Shown here piece by piece: positions 44,763 through 56,310 of a DNA stretch of 64,000 nucleotides. Made by a program: the position numbers and the translations under genes. The notes beneath the pieces were generated by a model, which worked only from the letters and a program-made list of their open reading frames with translations, did not search any database and was not told where the DNA came from. Positions within the stretch are counted from its first letter, which is position 1. The number at the start of each line of letters is the position of its first letter. This DNA is from Boesenbergia rotunda (taxonomy: Eukaryota; Streptophyta; Magnoliopsida; Zingiberales; Zingiberaceae): the NCBI GenBank assembly GCA_024364735.1, contig JAGFNQ010004003.1:200250-264249 (forward strand), in the 5' to 3' direction.

Positions 44763-47700
44763 TCATAAAGACGTCTGACTCAATTTGTTAATTGGCGAGC
44801 GAGGTGCACGAGGTCGCACAGGGGTCTTGGAGGGGCTTACCCTAAATCAAATAAGTGTATCGAGAGCATTTTCAATATCCCAAGAAAACAATTATACACG
44901 AATGGTAAATGAACTATTGCGCAGAGCTTACCTTATGGATAAGGATCCTAAGACCACGCCACTACAGTTCAGAGCAGCAGTCGCACTCTCAGCCTGAAAT
45001 GATAAATTCCGGTAATGAAATCAAATGTGATATTATTAAGGTGGCCACCGAACAGTAGAAATAGTGAATTAACATACACAAGAAACAGTATGTGGCAAAT
45101 AAACTAACGAAGTTATCATCCCCAAGAGAGATAATACAAGGATGACTAGTTTGCCAAATATAATACAACAGGATTGAAGATTTTTGTAATCCACATCTAT
45201 ACCATAATTATGAATTTATTATATTAGGAATTATATCCTAAAAAAAAAGGTTAAGACAATGGTCTCTCTGTGTGTCACTGTGAATTGTTTAGTGCAGGAT
45301 TACCTAGTGTTTCTTGGACGAAATGTGGGGATCATCCGAATATAAAAGGATGCCCTGATTCAACCTATTATTGTGATAGAATTTGAAAATGAGGAACTCA
45401 TAAACTCCAATGTGAGTGAAAATAAAATCACTCCTTGCAATGGTTGTAATTTCTACAACAAGAATAGTTTAATCTGGCATAATTTCTTTGCAATACTAGT
45501 GTCTATCTGGGCTTACAAATGAAATAAACATAGCAACTTTTGCAATTACAATTTATCAATGTTTCTACACGGAGCCAGACCGGATTAGTCAAGCAATTAA
45601 TCCGGGAACTGAAAGCTAATCTGGCCCAGTTTAAAAAATATAAGCCCTATAATTGGGGTGGGGGGAGAAGAAACTTGGGCTTACCTGTTTAAATCAACTT
45701 CATGTAATTACTAAGATCTAAGCAATAGGTTTAAGATTATGGGAATTAGGATTGAACAATCAAGAAACAGGAGATAAAATTTGTAGATGTAATATCGGGT
45801 TGTTTTTCTTTATAATACAGCAACATCAATTAAAATCTAGCATTTTATGGGAAAAAAATGTAAAATAAAATTGAAGAACATGTTGCATGCACCACCACAT
45901 ACACCATCATCATATCATCTCCAGTATCTAATTGTTTGCCGGTTAGACCTCCCATAACAATCACAAATTTAATCAGAACAGTTCAAGAGGGATGATGAAT
46001 ATCTTAATAATGTCCGCTATGTATGAATCTATTGGGTAAGCATTTACCTTCGTATGAGACAAACTATAAAAGTGGTGGATGGACATTCACATAGTAACAT
46101 CTGCTGACCTGTTTGTTGGATAGTAAAAGTTTTGATCAAATGCCTTTTGCAACTCCACAATATGTTACTTGTAATTTGATCTACCAACATATAAGAGTCA
46201 AGATATATCTTTCATGTATACAAAATTAAATTTACAGTACTTGTTATATGGCAGATCTGGTAGATGAAATTTCTTGAAAAAAATGGTATTTAATGCCGGA
46301 CCATCAACAGAAGCACATGATAATGGATTTGACCCATGATATTGTGGCAAGACATCGACACCATAAAAGGTGGTTCACAACCATACTTAACATGAGAAAT
46401 AGTGACACCATGATAATTTGACATCTCAAAGACAACCTTTTAATAACCTCACCAGACATTAATTAGAAACAGAAGAAAAAAACAATATAAGGAAGATAAA
46501 GAAAAGTATCATATCACTCAACGCGGATTAACCAAAGCCAGAGTCACTAACCATCACAAATTCAACAAATGCAATCCTTGAGGAATGATTATAATCTCCT
46601 AGAAGTCTCAAGCGATAAACCTGTAAAATATAATTTGCATTGTCAACTAGTTATCTGCATTTTTACAAGGTATTTAAAATACAAAAAAATATCATTTATT
46701 ATCCAACCTTAATTTATAAAGCCAGAGTTAGTTATAAATAATAATAGTCCATATAAATATATTAAAGAGGAGTTATGCCAATTGCAACCAACCTCTCCAC
46801 AAATAGATTCGAAGAAGAGTTTAACATCTGCTTGAGACACCTATAATAGCCATGAAAGAAGAATTAGAAATGAACAATTTATGCTAACACAAATTGGACA
46901 TATCAAACAATGTTTTCTACAATGAACCTTCTTGTCAATATTTGTACAGTAGACAGTTCTTGAACACATCTCACGCTCATCATCAGACTGAAATCACAGA
47001 AATTATCAGATCGGTGATAATGGGAAGAATCCATGCTACAACTAAAATATACTCATGGAGGTTTAATCAGCTTGGTACATATATTAAAGAAAAAGCCAAC
47101 ATTTTCAAAATTCTCTTACCCGAGGCAAAAATGTGGGGTTGACAGGTGCAATTGCAGTTTTAGAAGGAAGCACTCTTACTGGATAAAATCCAAGAACAGT
47201 CCCTGACAGACTTAAAGCAGCTTGTGCACCCTCTAATTTTGAAAGAATCAGTGGCAATTATCAGTGGTGATTAAATACAATTTCACCCACACCAAGGATA
47301 CCAGAAAAAAAAAATACCCTCATCAGTGAACTCTATGAAAGCAAAACGAAGAACTGATTTTGGGTCCCCACACATGCGACAATCAACAACCTGTTGCATA
47401 AAACATTCATTCATCTACAAGTATTTATAATCTTACTAAGACACATGAAGGGTAGGAAAACAACTCACCTGCCCACAATGAACGAAAAGTGTTGCGAGCT
47501 GTTCTTCGGTAACCTAAATATATACAAAATCGTGAATCAAAACTCCAGTATGAACAAGTTAAAATGGGTTATATGCTGCAACAGATCATTTTAAATTTTA
47601 TCATCCATGACTCCAAACAAATTCTAAATTATGCTGGCAAAGGGACTTGCTTCTAAAATTCAAATTGCTAAAAAGCTTAAATACAAGATGGAAAAATATA

Positions 47701-49592
47701 TGCCAGTCAAACAAAGCAATGTGGCTCAGCCAACATACCATCTAGTAATATTCTCTAAAAGTAATATATTCAATGATGCCTAGAATACAAGTTCGTACGG
47801 TTTTACATTGTAGTGATGTTCCTATGATGAGTTACCAAAACATGTAGAACAATATAACATCACTAGTTGTTCACTACACAAACATGATTTACATTGATTC
47901 AATACACTACGAATGAATCACGTCTGAATGTGGTCCACTTTAGGATCAATGGAATTATTTTTGCAGTTCTCTCTCTTCTCTCCTCTTCCAGATACTGCCT
48001 TTGGTTCCTGATACTTTTGCCCGATATTCCTTCCTTTTCCTCGCTTCTCTCCCACTATTTTACTCTATTTCCAATCTCTTCTCCTCCTCTCCTTTCTTCT
48101 GATTTCTCTCTGTTTATCCATTCTGTCGTGTCCTCTCTATTTCGTCTTTCTATGTGTGCTGCCTAATCATCCCGTCTGCCTGTTAAGTGGCGAAACAGTA
48201 GATTTTGCCAATGACAACTGGTTCGGCTCGACACCAAATATCATGGAACTTAGCTCATCTTAGTTTGACAATAGGATAGTTTTTCCATTCTTTGAATACT
48301 TACACATCAAATAATAATGAAAAATGATTACAAATATTTTCAGAAATAAACATCAGTAATAATCAGGAAAAAGACAACAACAAAAATTTGCTCAATAATC
48401 CTATAGAGTACTAGTTGTTAACATATTTATCATATAGCCATTTTAGTGTTTCAGTATTCTAAAGAGTCTAAAGAATCATTTATCCAACATACATGAGCAA
48501 ACATTAATGATTTTATACTATGAACATGAAGCAATCATGTTTATTTGACTGCACAGAAAAGTAAAAAACAAAAGAGAAAAATTAAGTACACTAATTGAAG
48601 GAGAAAATCAAACTTGATTAGAACAGATAAGTTAACTACATAATAAAAAAGAAATTGTATTATTCCTATCCAAAAAATTGTGTAATTTGGTATCCAAAAA
48701 CAATGTAGCATATCCTTTTGTCCCTCAAATCTAGACTGTCTGAACAATTTTACATTATCATTTGACTTTAAACTTTATTTAGATTTTCTTACATATGATA
48801 TGTCTCATTCCAGTGTCGTATCGCCGTCAATATTGTTTACCGCCGTCAATATTGTTTACGCATACTAGAAAAGAGGGAGCTAATGAAAAAGCCTTTTCAT
48901 TAAGTCCTCCAGAAAACATCTCAAACAAAAAAGAGCATAAAAGCTATTTAACATTGTGGATAACCTTAATAATCACTACCTGATGATCAATATCCGAAAC
49001 ATACACAGTCCTTCTAATCACTTCATCTCGCTGTGCCATACTAGTCCGGCTATTCATCCGACGCCTTCCATGACCGAATCCATTCTTTTTCTGGAAAAAA
49101 AAACACAAGAACATAAAGATCAGAACCACTTCCAAGAAGAAAGAAGATAATAAATCTCTGTAAAACAGCTGCATCCGAGGCCCTCACCCGCCTGCCACCA
49201 TTCCCAACATCATCGGAAACCTCGAGACCATTCTGATAAAAAGCTCCGCCGGCGCCGAAGTTATTCCCCATCGCCGTGAGCGACGGAGGTACGAACTCCT
49301 GCGCCTTCGGGTTCAGCTTCGACAGGAGATCCTCCAGGTCCCGCATCTCCCGCTTAAACCCCTCGTCTCCCGTGGTGGAGGCGACACCGGTAGGCCTCTG
49401 TGCCGCAGACGCAGTCACATCCTTGGGACTCGAGAGGAAGGTGTCTGCGGACGCGTCTCGGTGGCTGTGTATTTCGGGCACAGCCAGATCCTTCGTGCTG
49501 CGGAGTTCCGGCGCTAAGCCGGCGTCGATGGAGGCGGAGGAGCTCACGGCCGACGCCAGATCGATCCCCTTCATGGTCTCCACGATGGCCAT
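44763..49592 (-). CDS. PAM2-motif, two-RRM protein (PABP-interacting, CID8-13 family), complete, 10 exons
   Basis: Exons: about 49188-49592, 48980-49090, 47469-47513, 47318-47390, 47120-47232, 46928-46987, 46793-46840, 46552-46620, 44932-44993, 44763-44841. All junctions are GT-AG and in frame, giving 354 residues. The first donor may be off by one base. A PAM2 motif (SKLNPKAQEFVP, residues 91-102) binds the MLLE domain of poly(A)-binding protein. A basic stretch (KKNGFGHGRRRMNSR) precedes RRM1 (from RTVYVSDIDHQ, about 163) and RRM2 (from RTVYCTNIDKK, about 259). The protein ends RVSPSKTPVRPRAPRSP and a short tail. This order is diagnostic of plant CID8-13 proteins, inferred to act in mRNA fate. 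The start MAIVETMKGIDL was chosen over upstream in-frame sequence, which lacks an ATG and reads as leader. A 1.6-kb intron precedes exon 9. Confidence 0.94.
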
Positions 49593-50215
49593 CTCCGGAA
49601 CCAGCTCCCAAACGACCACCTGTTCCTCCTCTCCGATGAGGGATTCAGCTGCTGCTCCGCGGAAAGGGAGAGTAAAGAAGTGGTGGAAGGGGTCGTTGAG
49701 AGTACAGAACAGGAGTGGTAAGCTCACCGGCTGGACTAGCGAAACCAAGTGGCCCGAGTCCGCCACGGAGATAAAAGGGAGAGGAGGTGACCAGATCGCA
49801 CTGGCGAACTTTTTCGGGGCCGTCGCGTCAATCTATTCTCTCTCTACATCTCGCCCCATTCTCTCTCTACTCCGTCTTTACCATTTCTAACTTGCATCGG
49901 ACGGTAGGCTTCGGCCTTTCCATCTGGGAGCTTTATCTGACGGTCAATATTAAATGAGAAAGGTAAAAATGGAACACTTACTTTTGTTACACGCTCGGTC
50001 ATTTGATTACTAGAGTGGGCCCATCTGAGGGTTGTTGAGGGTAACGGATCGGGTTGCCGTAATTTAGCTGTTCTTTGCGGGAGCATCGTGCCATGCCATG
50101 CATTCATGTCACGTAACCCTCAATGATGACATGTATGGCAAACTTCACGACACGTGGAGTCAGAGAAGAGGAATACGACGATATAATATTATATTTATTT
50201 ATTATTTAAAATAAC
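49593..50215. other. CID gene leader and upstream region
   Basis: Pyrimidine-rich TCTATTCTCTCTCTACATC near 49830-49870 is purine-rich on the gene's strand and probably in the 5' leader. A CG-containing block (49790-49900) may hold the promoter. The left end of the Mutator-like element lies near 50216, only about 620 bp from the start codon. Confidence 0.5.
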
Positions 50216-50394
50216 GGTTAATTAGAGATAAATCCCTAATCCAAAAGATGCCTTTGTGTCCGCTCCCCAAGTAAGTAAACAAATGTTTCAACTCCCTATT
50301 TTTTAGTTTTAACTCCCCAATACATAAATTTACTAATATACCCTTCTTACTTTTCCCGCTTTTGATTTTCCCGCATTTCTTCTCCCGCAGCTTC

Positions 50395-50655
50395 GTTTTC
50401 CCCTGTTTTCTTCCCGACATAATCTCGGCGTCCTTCACCGGCGAAATCAAGCCAGCTTTCTCTCTTCAATTTCCTTCTCCCGCGAGTTCTTGACGACACA
50501 TTCTCGGCGTTCTTCACCGGCGAAATCAAGCCAGCTTCCTCTCCGGCGTTTCCTTCTTCCCAAATTTCTTGACGACTTAATCTCGTAAACCCTAATCAGC
50601 GAAATCAAGGCAAGTCGACCATTTTCCTCTCCCCCATTTCTTCCCGACACAATGT
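50395..50655 (+). repeat. Tandem repeat of about 77 bp, three to four copies, upstream of the Ulp1-like gene
   Basis: The block TCTCGGCGTTCTTCACCGGC then GAAATCAAGCCAGCTTCCTC recurs with spacing 77, 79 and 74 bp, anchored on GACGACACA-like sequence at about 50416, 50492, 50571 and 50646. It is C/T-rich on the plus strand and probably lies in the transcript leader or terminal repeat of the element. Confidence 0.8.
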
Positions 50656-51181
50656 GAAGCAAGATTATAGCCGTGTAGATCCATCAACCCACCGACGAGG
50701 AGACTGAATCAAGCTTTGTCGCCGGAGATAGAGTTGAAGTCAGGCATTTTTTGTACATTTTTTATCTATTAGTCGGAACTCTCTAATTATCATCTTTCTT
50801 ATTTCCCTATTCGTTTAAACAAAGATTAGTGATTGATTAAGTACAACTTCGCCCTATTATAAGTATATTGTTACTATTCCTATGAGATTTCAATTTATCA
50901 ATACTATTTGCATCATTCTTTAAAAATTTAAGAATTCCTTGATCATAGATAAGTGGTGAGAGGGAGGTAAATAGGCAATTGTCAGCAATTGTCATTTCTA
51001 TAGATAAATAGGCAATTGTTCATGTTTAATGATGATATTAAATTTTTTCTATTATTATTAAATTGAATGTTTATTGTTTGTAAGTAGGCAAATGTTTACT
51101 TGATTAATTTTCAGTTTACTTTATGGTCTAAATACTAAAATTGTGTTGGATATTTCGAGTAAGAGTTGAACAGAATCAAAG

Positions 51182-53857
51182 ATGGTGAAGACTAAGAAAG
51201 AAGCAAAGAATAACAAAGATGCTAAAGAGGTTAACAGTGGGAAAAAAGCTCAGTTTCGGTGTTCACCTACTTTTTTTAGAGCTGTGATGGATGAAGTGGG
51301 ACCGAAAATGACTGATAAGCAAAAGGAGAGTATTCAAAACACTCCATTTGGTATATGGCTTAAGATGCCCAAATTGGCAATCAGCAGCTCCAGAGTTGAT
51401 ATAATTTTAAAAAGATTTCAGTTGCAATCTCATTCATTTGTGTTTGGTGAAAATATTGTTGTTCCCTTTACATCACCAGAGTTTTCCATTGTTCTTGGCT
51501 TACGTTATGCAGGGCAACCAGTTGATTTAGATGTGAATTTGGAGTCCAAATTTGTTGCTCAGTATTTCTCTGGGAAAGTTGGCAATGTGACCAGAAGTGC
51601 AATCTATGATAGACTATCCTCTTTAGCTGGATCAGAGAGTAACTCAGATGTGGATGATTTTGTTCGGATGTTTATTTGTTTAGTGTTTAATTGTATCATT
51701 TTTCCTGTGGCCAACTACTCAACACCTCGATTCATTATGCCATACATTGATGACCTGACCACCTTCTTTGATTATTCGTGGGGAGATGCGGCTTATAGAT
51801 TTTTGAGCAATCAAATTTTCAAATATATTGGAAAGGGTGATGTTAGAAGAAAGAAGTATTTAGATGGTTCAACTGTTGGATTGATGGTGAGTTTTTTTAG
51901 TATGCTTTTATTATGTTTTGTTCTGTTATACTAATAAATTTATTTATTTAGGGATGGTTATATGAAAGAATACCTTCACTTGGCGTAGTACGTTCACTAC
52001 ATACTTTTCCCAGGTTGTTCCGTTGGGGGGAAAGTAAGATACCTAACAAACCTGATTTAGCGGAGAGGTTATTGAATTCCATTGACTATAGTAAAGTAAG
52101 TTCATATTTTATAGTAGACATACTCAAATATGATGAATTGTAGTGACCTTTTAATTTTAATTGTGAAAAGGTGTTATCCATTGTACCATTTTCGGATGAA
52201 GATATACTGTTTCATCATAGGCGAGCAAGTTTATCGGTAATATTATCATTAAATAAGTATTTTGTTAAATGAAGTTGAGAAAATATTTATTTGCTATAAG
52301 AATCTTGTAATTTTTTCAGGGCTCAGAATGTGTTAAATGTGGTGGATTGATTGCTGGCACAAGTTGGGCCAATACTGAACCAATGGAGAAAGAGTTTGGT
52401 CGTGAGCTACATCCACAGACTGATGATATCAGTGGGTCAGAATACAACAAGAGAGTTGAAGTTAAAGACTCCATTGAAGGTGAAATGGCTGGGTTTGTTG
52501 AAGTGCCGGTTGAAAAGAATATAGTAGAGCAATTTGTGCCCTCTATTGCAATGACGGTTAGGACAAGGGCAGACAGAATGAAGAAAAAAAAGGATGAAAT
52601 ATATGTTACGCCGCCGAGTACAACACCTAAACGTAGGAGGAAGGCAGGCAAAGAGGTGTTAGCATCAATTGTAGACCCAATAGTGTTGGAAGAGGTGTTA
52701 GCATCAATTTCTCGTTTATTTATTTATTGTTAACCATGTTTCTATTTTATTCTTATGTTCTTAAATCTATCTACATAGGGAGAGACGACTATAGATGTTG
52801 CTACAATTGGAAGGGATGCTGTTGCGGATGTGATGAATAAATATAGAGAAATGAGAAATTTTTGTGGATATGAAGAAGCAACTGATGAAGAGCGAGAGAT
52901 GGTAACAGAATATCTTTCTCGAGATAAGTTAGAGTATGTTAATCTTGTACATGTTTCCTTTTCTAGAATATTAGTCCTTTATAGTGAAATATTATATAAA
53001 TTTTCAAATTTACAGTGTGGTTGTGTGGGAGGAAGATTATGTGGTCCTTGATGGCCTCCAATTCTGTGAATTCTTATTTCGTAATCCAGTTGGATCCGAA
53101 ATTATTGATTGTTACATGAGAATAATGAGAAAGCAAAGTGTCAAGAAAGGGTTTGAAATTTTTGGCATGGACATGGGTGTTCAGGTTTGTGGTGTTCTTT
53201 GACCTTACAAATGAATTCTTTAATTTTTGTTTACAATGAGAAATATGACTCTATTTCTACATGTAGAGAGAAGTCCTTCATAAATTGGAAGGACATAGGC
53301 GTAATCGATTGCTGCGGAAGGGAGAATATGAAGAATTTGTTGGAAAACTTACTTCAGTGACAAGGAATCAATTAAAACATCCTAATGAAGATTTATTTAC
53401 AAGATGCAGATATATTATTTTTCTCTTGAACTATGGATGGCATTGGTATCTATTATTCTATTCAACAAGAGAAAGCAAATTCAAGACCATGAACTCGAAA
53501 CCTCATCCAGCTGCTTTCGGGACAGCGAAAGTTTATGTAAGTTTCATCATTTGTATTTCAATAACTCTTAAAACTTAAATTTCACAGCTGAATCAATATT
53601 TGCAGGCTGAATTTTTGGCTGGATACATGAAAAATTTCTCAGGCTTTGACCTTGGTAAAATAACAGTAATGAAAACAAAGTGTCGTCACCAAGGCGAGAC
53701 ACTCGATTGTGGTGTTTTTACTTGTTTGTGGATTGAGTGTCTAGCGCTTGATGATGATGAAATATGGAATTATGAAAAACAGGTAAAGATGGATGCGTAT
53801 CGGGCACACATGGCAGCAATTATTCTGTCAGATGAAAATGGAATTATGAAGAAGTAG
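51182..53857 (+). CDS. Ulp1-like (C48) cysteine protease encoded by the Mutator-like element, 8 exons
   Basis: Proposed exons are 51182-51886, 51952-52095, 52171-52236, 52320-52694, 52779-52937, about 53016-53184, 53267-53536 and 53588-53857, giving about 720 residues. The N-terminal part (SPTFFRAVMDEVGPKMTDKQ, then FTSPEFSIVLGLRYAG and DFVRMFICLVFNCIIFP) is the domain commonly fused to transposon C48 proteases. A Lys/Arg-rich linker (RRKAGKE) follows. The protease core has the catalytic His in YGWHWYLLFYS, the oxyanion Gln six residues before the Cys, and Cys in GETLDCGVFTC. The usual Asp position reads TMNSK (Asn). The exon 5 to 6 junction does not keep frame with the obvious sites: exon 6 begins VVVWEEDYVVLDG only with one extra base. 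It may therefore use another site or be damaged. A role in SUMO or ubiquitin-like deconjugation is inferred from family only. Confidence 0.82.
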
Positions 53858-54274
53858 ACTTTTCTAATCTCATGTTATTATGAATTTTGGTGGAAAACGT
53901 ATATTTGTTGTAAGTTGGTGTATCTGCAGATATTCTCATCTTCATCACCTTTAGCCTATGTAATTATGGTTGTGAGTTGCTGAATGTTATGGATAGTGGA
54001 TGTTTTGTTGTTGAAATATGGAAAATATGTGATTATGGATGATTATGGATGTTTTGTTGCTGATTATGGATGATTTGTTGTGGAAAAAATTATGCATGAT
54101 TATGTGCTAAGTGATGTCAATGTGATCTTATTGAGCATTTCATTTTCTGATGCATTCGGCATTCTGTTTCATTTCTTAGTTAATGATTTTGATTGCTCTT
54201 CACTTGCATTTGATATGATCTGAGATTCAAAGTGTTCAGGTAGAGTATGTATTCTTACTTGCTTTATGATATAT
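53858..54274. other. 3' flank of the Ulp1-like gene
   Basis: This is T/G-rich sequence with short repeats of GATTATGGATG (54030-54110), probably 3' UTR and element interior. No open frame of interest. Confidence 0.5.
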
Positions 54275-56310
54275 ATTCTTCACTTGCTGTGTTGGAGCAG
54301 AGTGTGTTTCATAGAAGACAGTTCCTATAAATCTTGAGCATTTGTTGTTGTTGTTGTGTGAGTTCAGTTATGAAACTGAATGTTTGTTCAGTTATGAAAA
54401 TTAATGTTTGTTCAGTTATGAAACTCATTGTTATGATTTGTGTACTCTTTATGTGCATGACATATGTGGGATATACAAAGGAGATGCTGTCAGAATTTCA
54501 GCCGAAATTGAGTACAGATCAGCAGAAATTGAGTACAGATTGATGAAAATCGAGTACAAGGATAGGAAACCTATACCTCTCTCATGATCTTGATGCAAAT
54601 TCTATTGTAGTTAGAGTCCAAGGTTAGGAAAACAAGTAGGATCATGATATATGTCATATTATTTGACAATCCAAGAGTTGGCAAGACCATGGGGATTTTG
54701 AGTACAAATTGATGCAATTTCAGTACACATTGGCTGAAATCGAGTACAAATCAGCCCAAATTGAGTACAGATTGATGAAAATCGAGTACAAGGTTAGGAA
54801 ACTTATTCCTCTCTCATGATCTTGATGCAAAGTCCATTGTAGTTAGAGTCCAAGGTTAGGAAAACAAGATAGGATCATGATATATGCCCTATTATTTGAC
54901 AATCCAAGAGTTGGCAAGACCATGGGGATTTTGAGTACAAATTGATGCAATTTCAGTACACATTGGCTGAAATCGAGTACAAATCAGCCCAAATTGAGTA
55001 CGGATTGATGAAAATCGAGTACAAGGTTAGGAAACCTATACCTCTCTCATGATCTTGATGCAAAGTCCATTGTAGTTAGAGTCCAAGGTTAGGAAAAACA
55101 AGATAAGATCATGAGAGAGGTATCACTTACCTCTCTCATGATCTTGATACAAAGTCCATTGTAGTTGAGTCCAAGGTTAGGAAAACAAGATATGATCATG
55201 ATATATGCCCTATTATTTGACAATCCAAGAGTTGGCAAGGCCATGGGGATTTTGAGTACAAATTGATGCAATTTCAGTACACATTGGCTGAAATCGAGTA
55301 CAAATCAGCCCAAATTGAGTACAGATTGATGAAAATCGAGTACAAGGATAGGAAGCCTATACCTCTCTCATGATCTTGATGCAAAGTCCATTGTAGTTAG
55401 AGTCCAAGGTTAGGAAAAACAAGATAGGATCATGAGAGAGGTATCACTTACCTCTCTCATGATCTTGATGCAAAGTCTATTGTAGTTGAGTCCAAGGTTA
55501 GGAAAACAAGATAGGATCATGATATATGCCCTATTATTTGACAATCCAAGAGTTGGCAAGACCATGGGGATTTTGAGTACAAATTGATGCAATTTCAGTA
55601 CACATTAGCTGAAATCGAGTATAAATCAGCCCAAATTGAGTACAGATTGATGAAAATCGAGTACAAGGATAGGAAACCTATACCTCTCTCATGATCTTGA
55701 TGCAAAGTCCATTGTAGTTAGAGTCCAAGGTTAGGAAAAACAAGATAGGATCATGAGAGAGGTATCACTTACCTTTCTCATGATCTTGATGCAAAGTCTA
55801 TTGTAATTAGAGTCCAAGGTTAGGAAAACAAGATAGGATCATTATATATGCCCTATTATTTGACAATCCAAAAGTTGGCAAGACCATGGGGATTTTGAGT
55901 ACAAATTTATGCAATTTCAGTACACATTGGCTGAAATCGAGTACAAATCAGCCCAAATTGAGTACAGATTGATGAAAATCGAGTACAAGGATAGGAAACC
56001 TATACCTCTCTCATGATCTTGATGCAAAGTCCATTATAGTTAGAGTCCAAGGTTAGGAAAAACAAGATAGGATCATGAGAGAGGTATCACTTACCTCTCT
56101 CATGATCTTGATGCAAAGTCTATTGTAATTAGAGTCCAAGGTTAGGAAAACAAGATAGGATCATGATATATGCCCTATTATTTGACAATCCAAGAGTTGG
56201 CAAGACCATGGGGATTTTGAGTACAAATTGATGCAATTTCAGTACACATTGGCTGAAATCGAGTACAAATCAGCCCAAATTGAGTACAGATTTATGAAAA
56301 TCGAGTACAA
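54275..56310 (+). repeat. Left arm of the inverted array: unique head plus six 322-bp units
   Basis: The head (54275-54560) includes TTGTTGTTGTTG and three CAGTTATGAAA repeats and is an inverted copy of 60950-61235. Units are marked by GGGGATTTTGAGTACAAATT at about 54694, 54926, 55247, 55568, 55890 and 56212: spacing 232, then 321-322. Each full unit is a 233-bp segment with four GAGTAC or CAGTAC sub-blocks plus an extra 89-bp segment. The outermost unit lacks the 89-bp segment. The 89-bp segments are bounded by CCTCTCTCATGATC and its complement GATCATGAGAGAGG. Confidence 0.93.

Noticed and set aside
49276..49890. 204-codon plus-strand frame over the CID first exon
   Set aside because: Antisense shadow; the minus strand here encodes the PAM2 motif and a conserved first exon.
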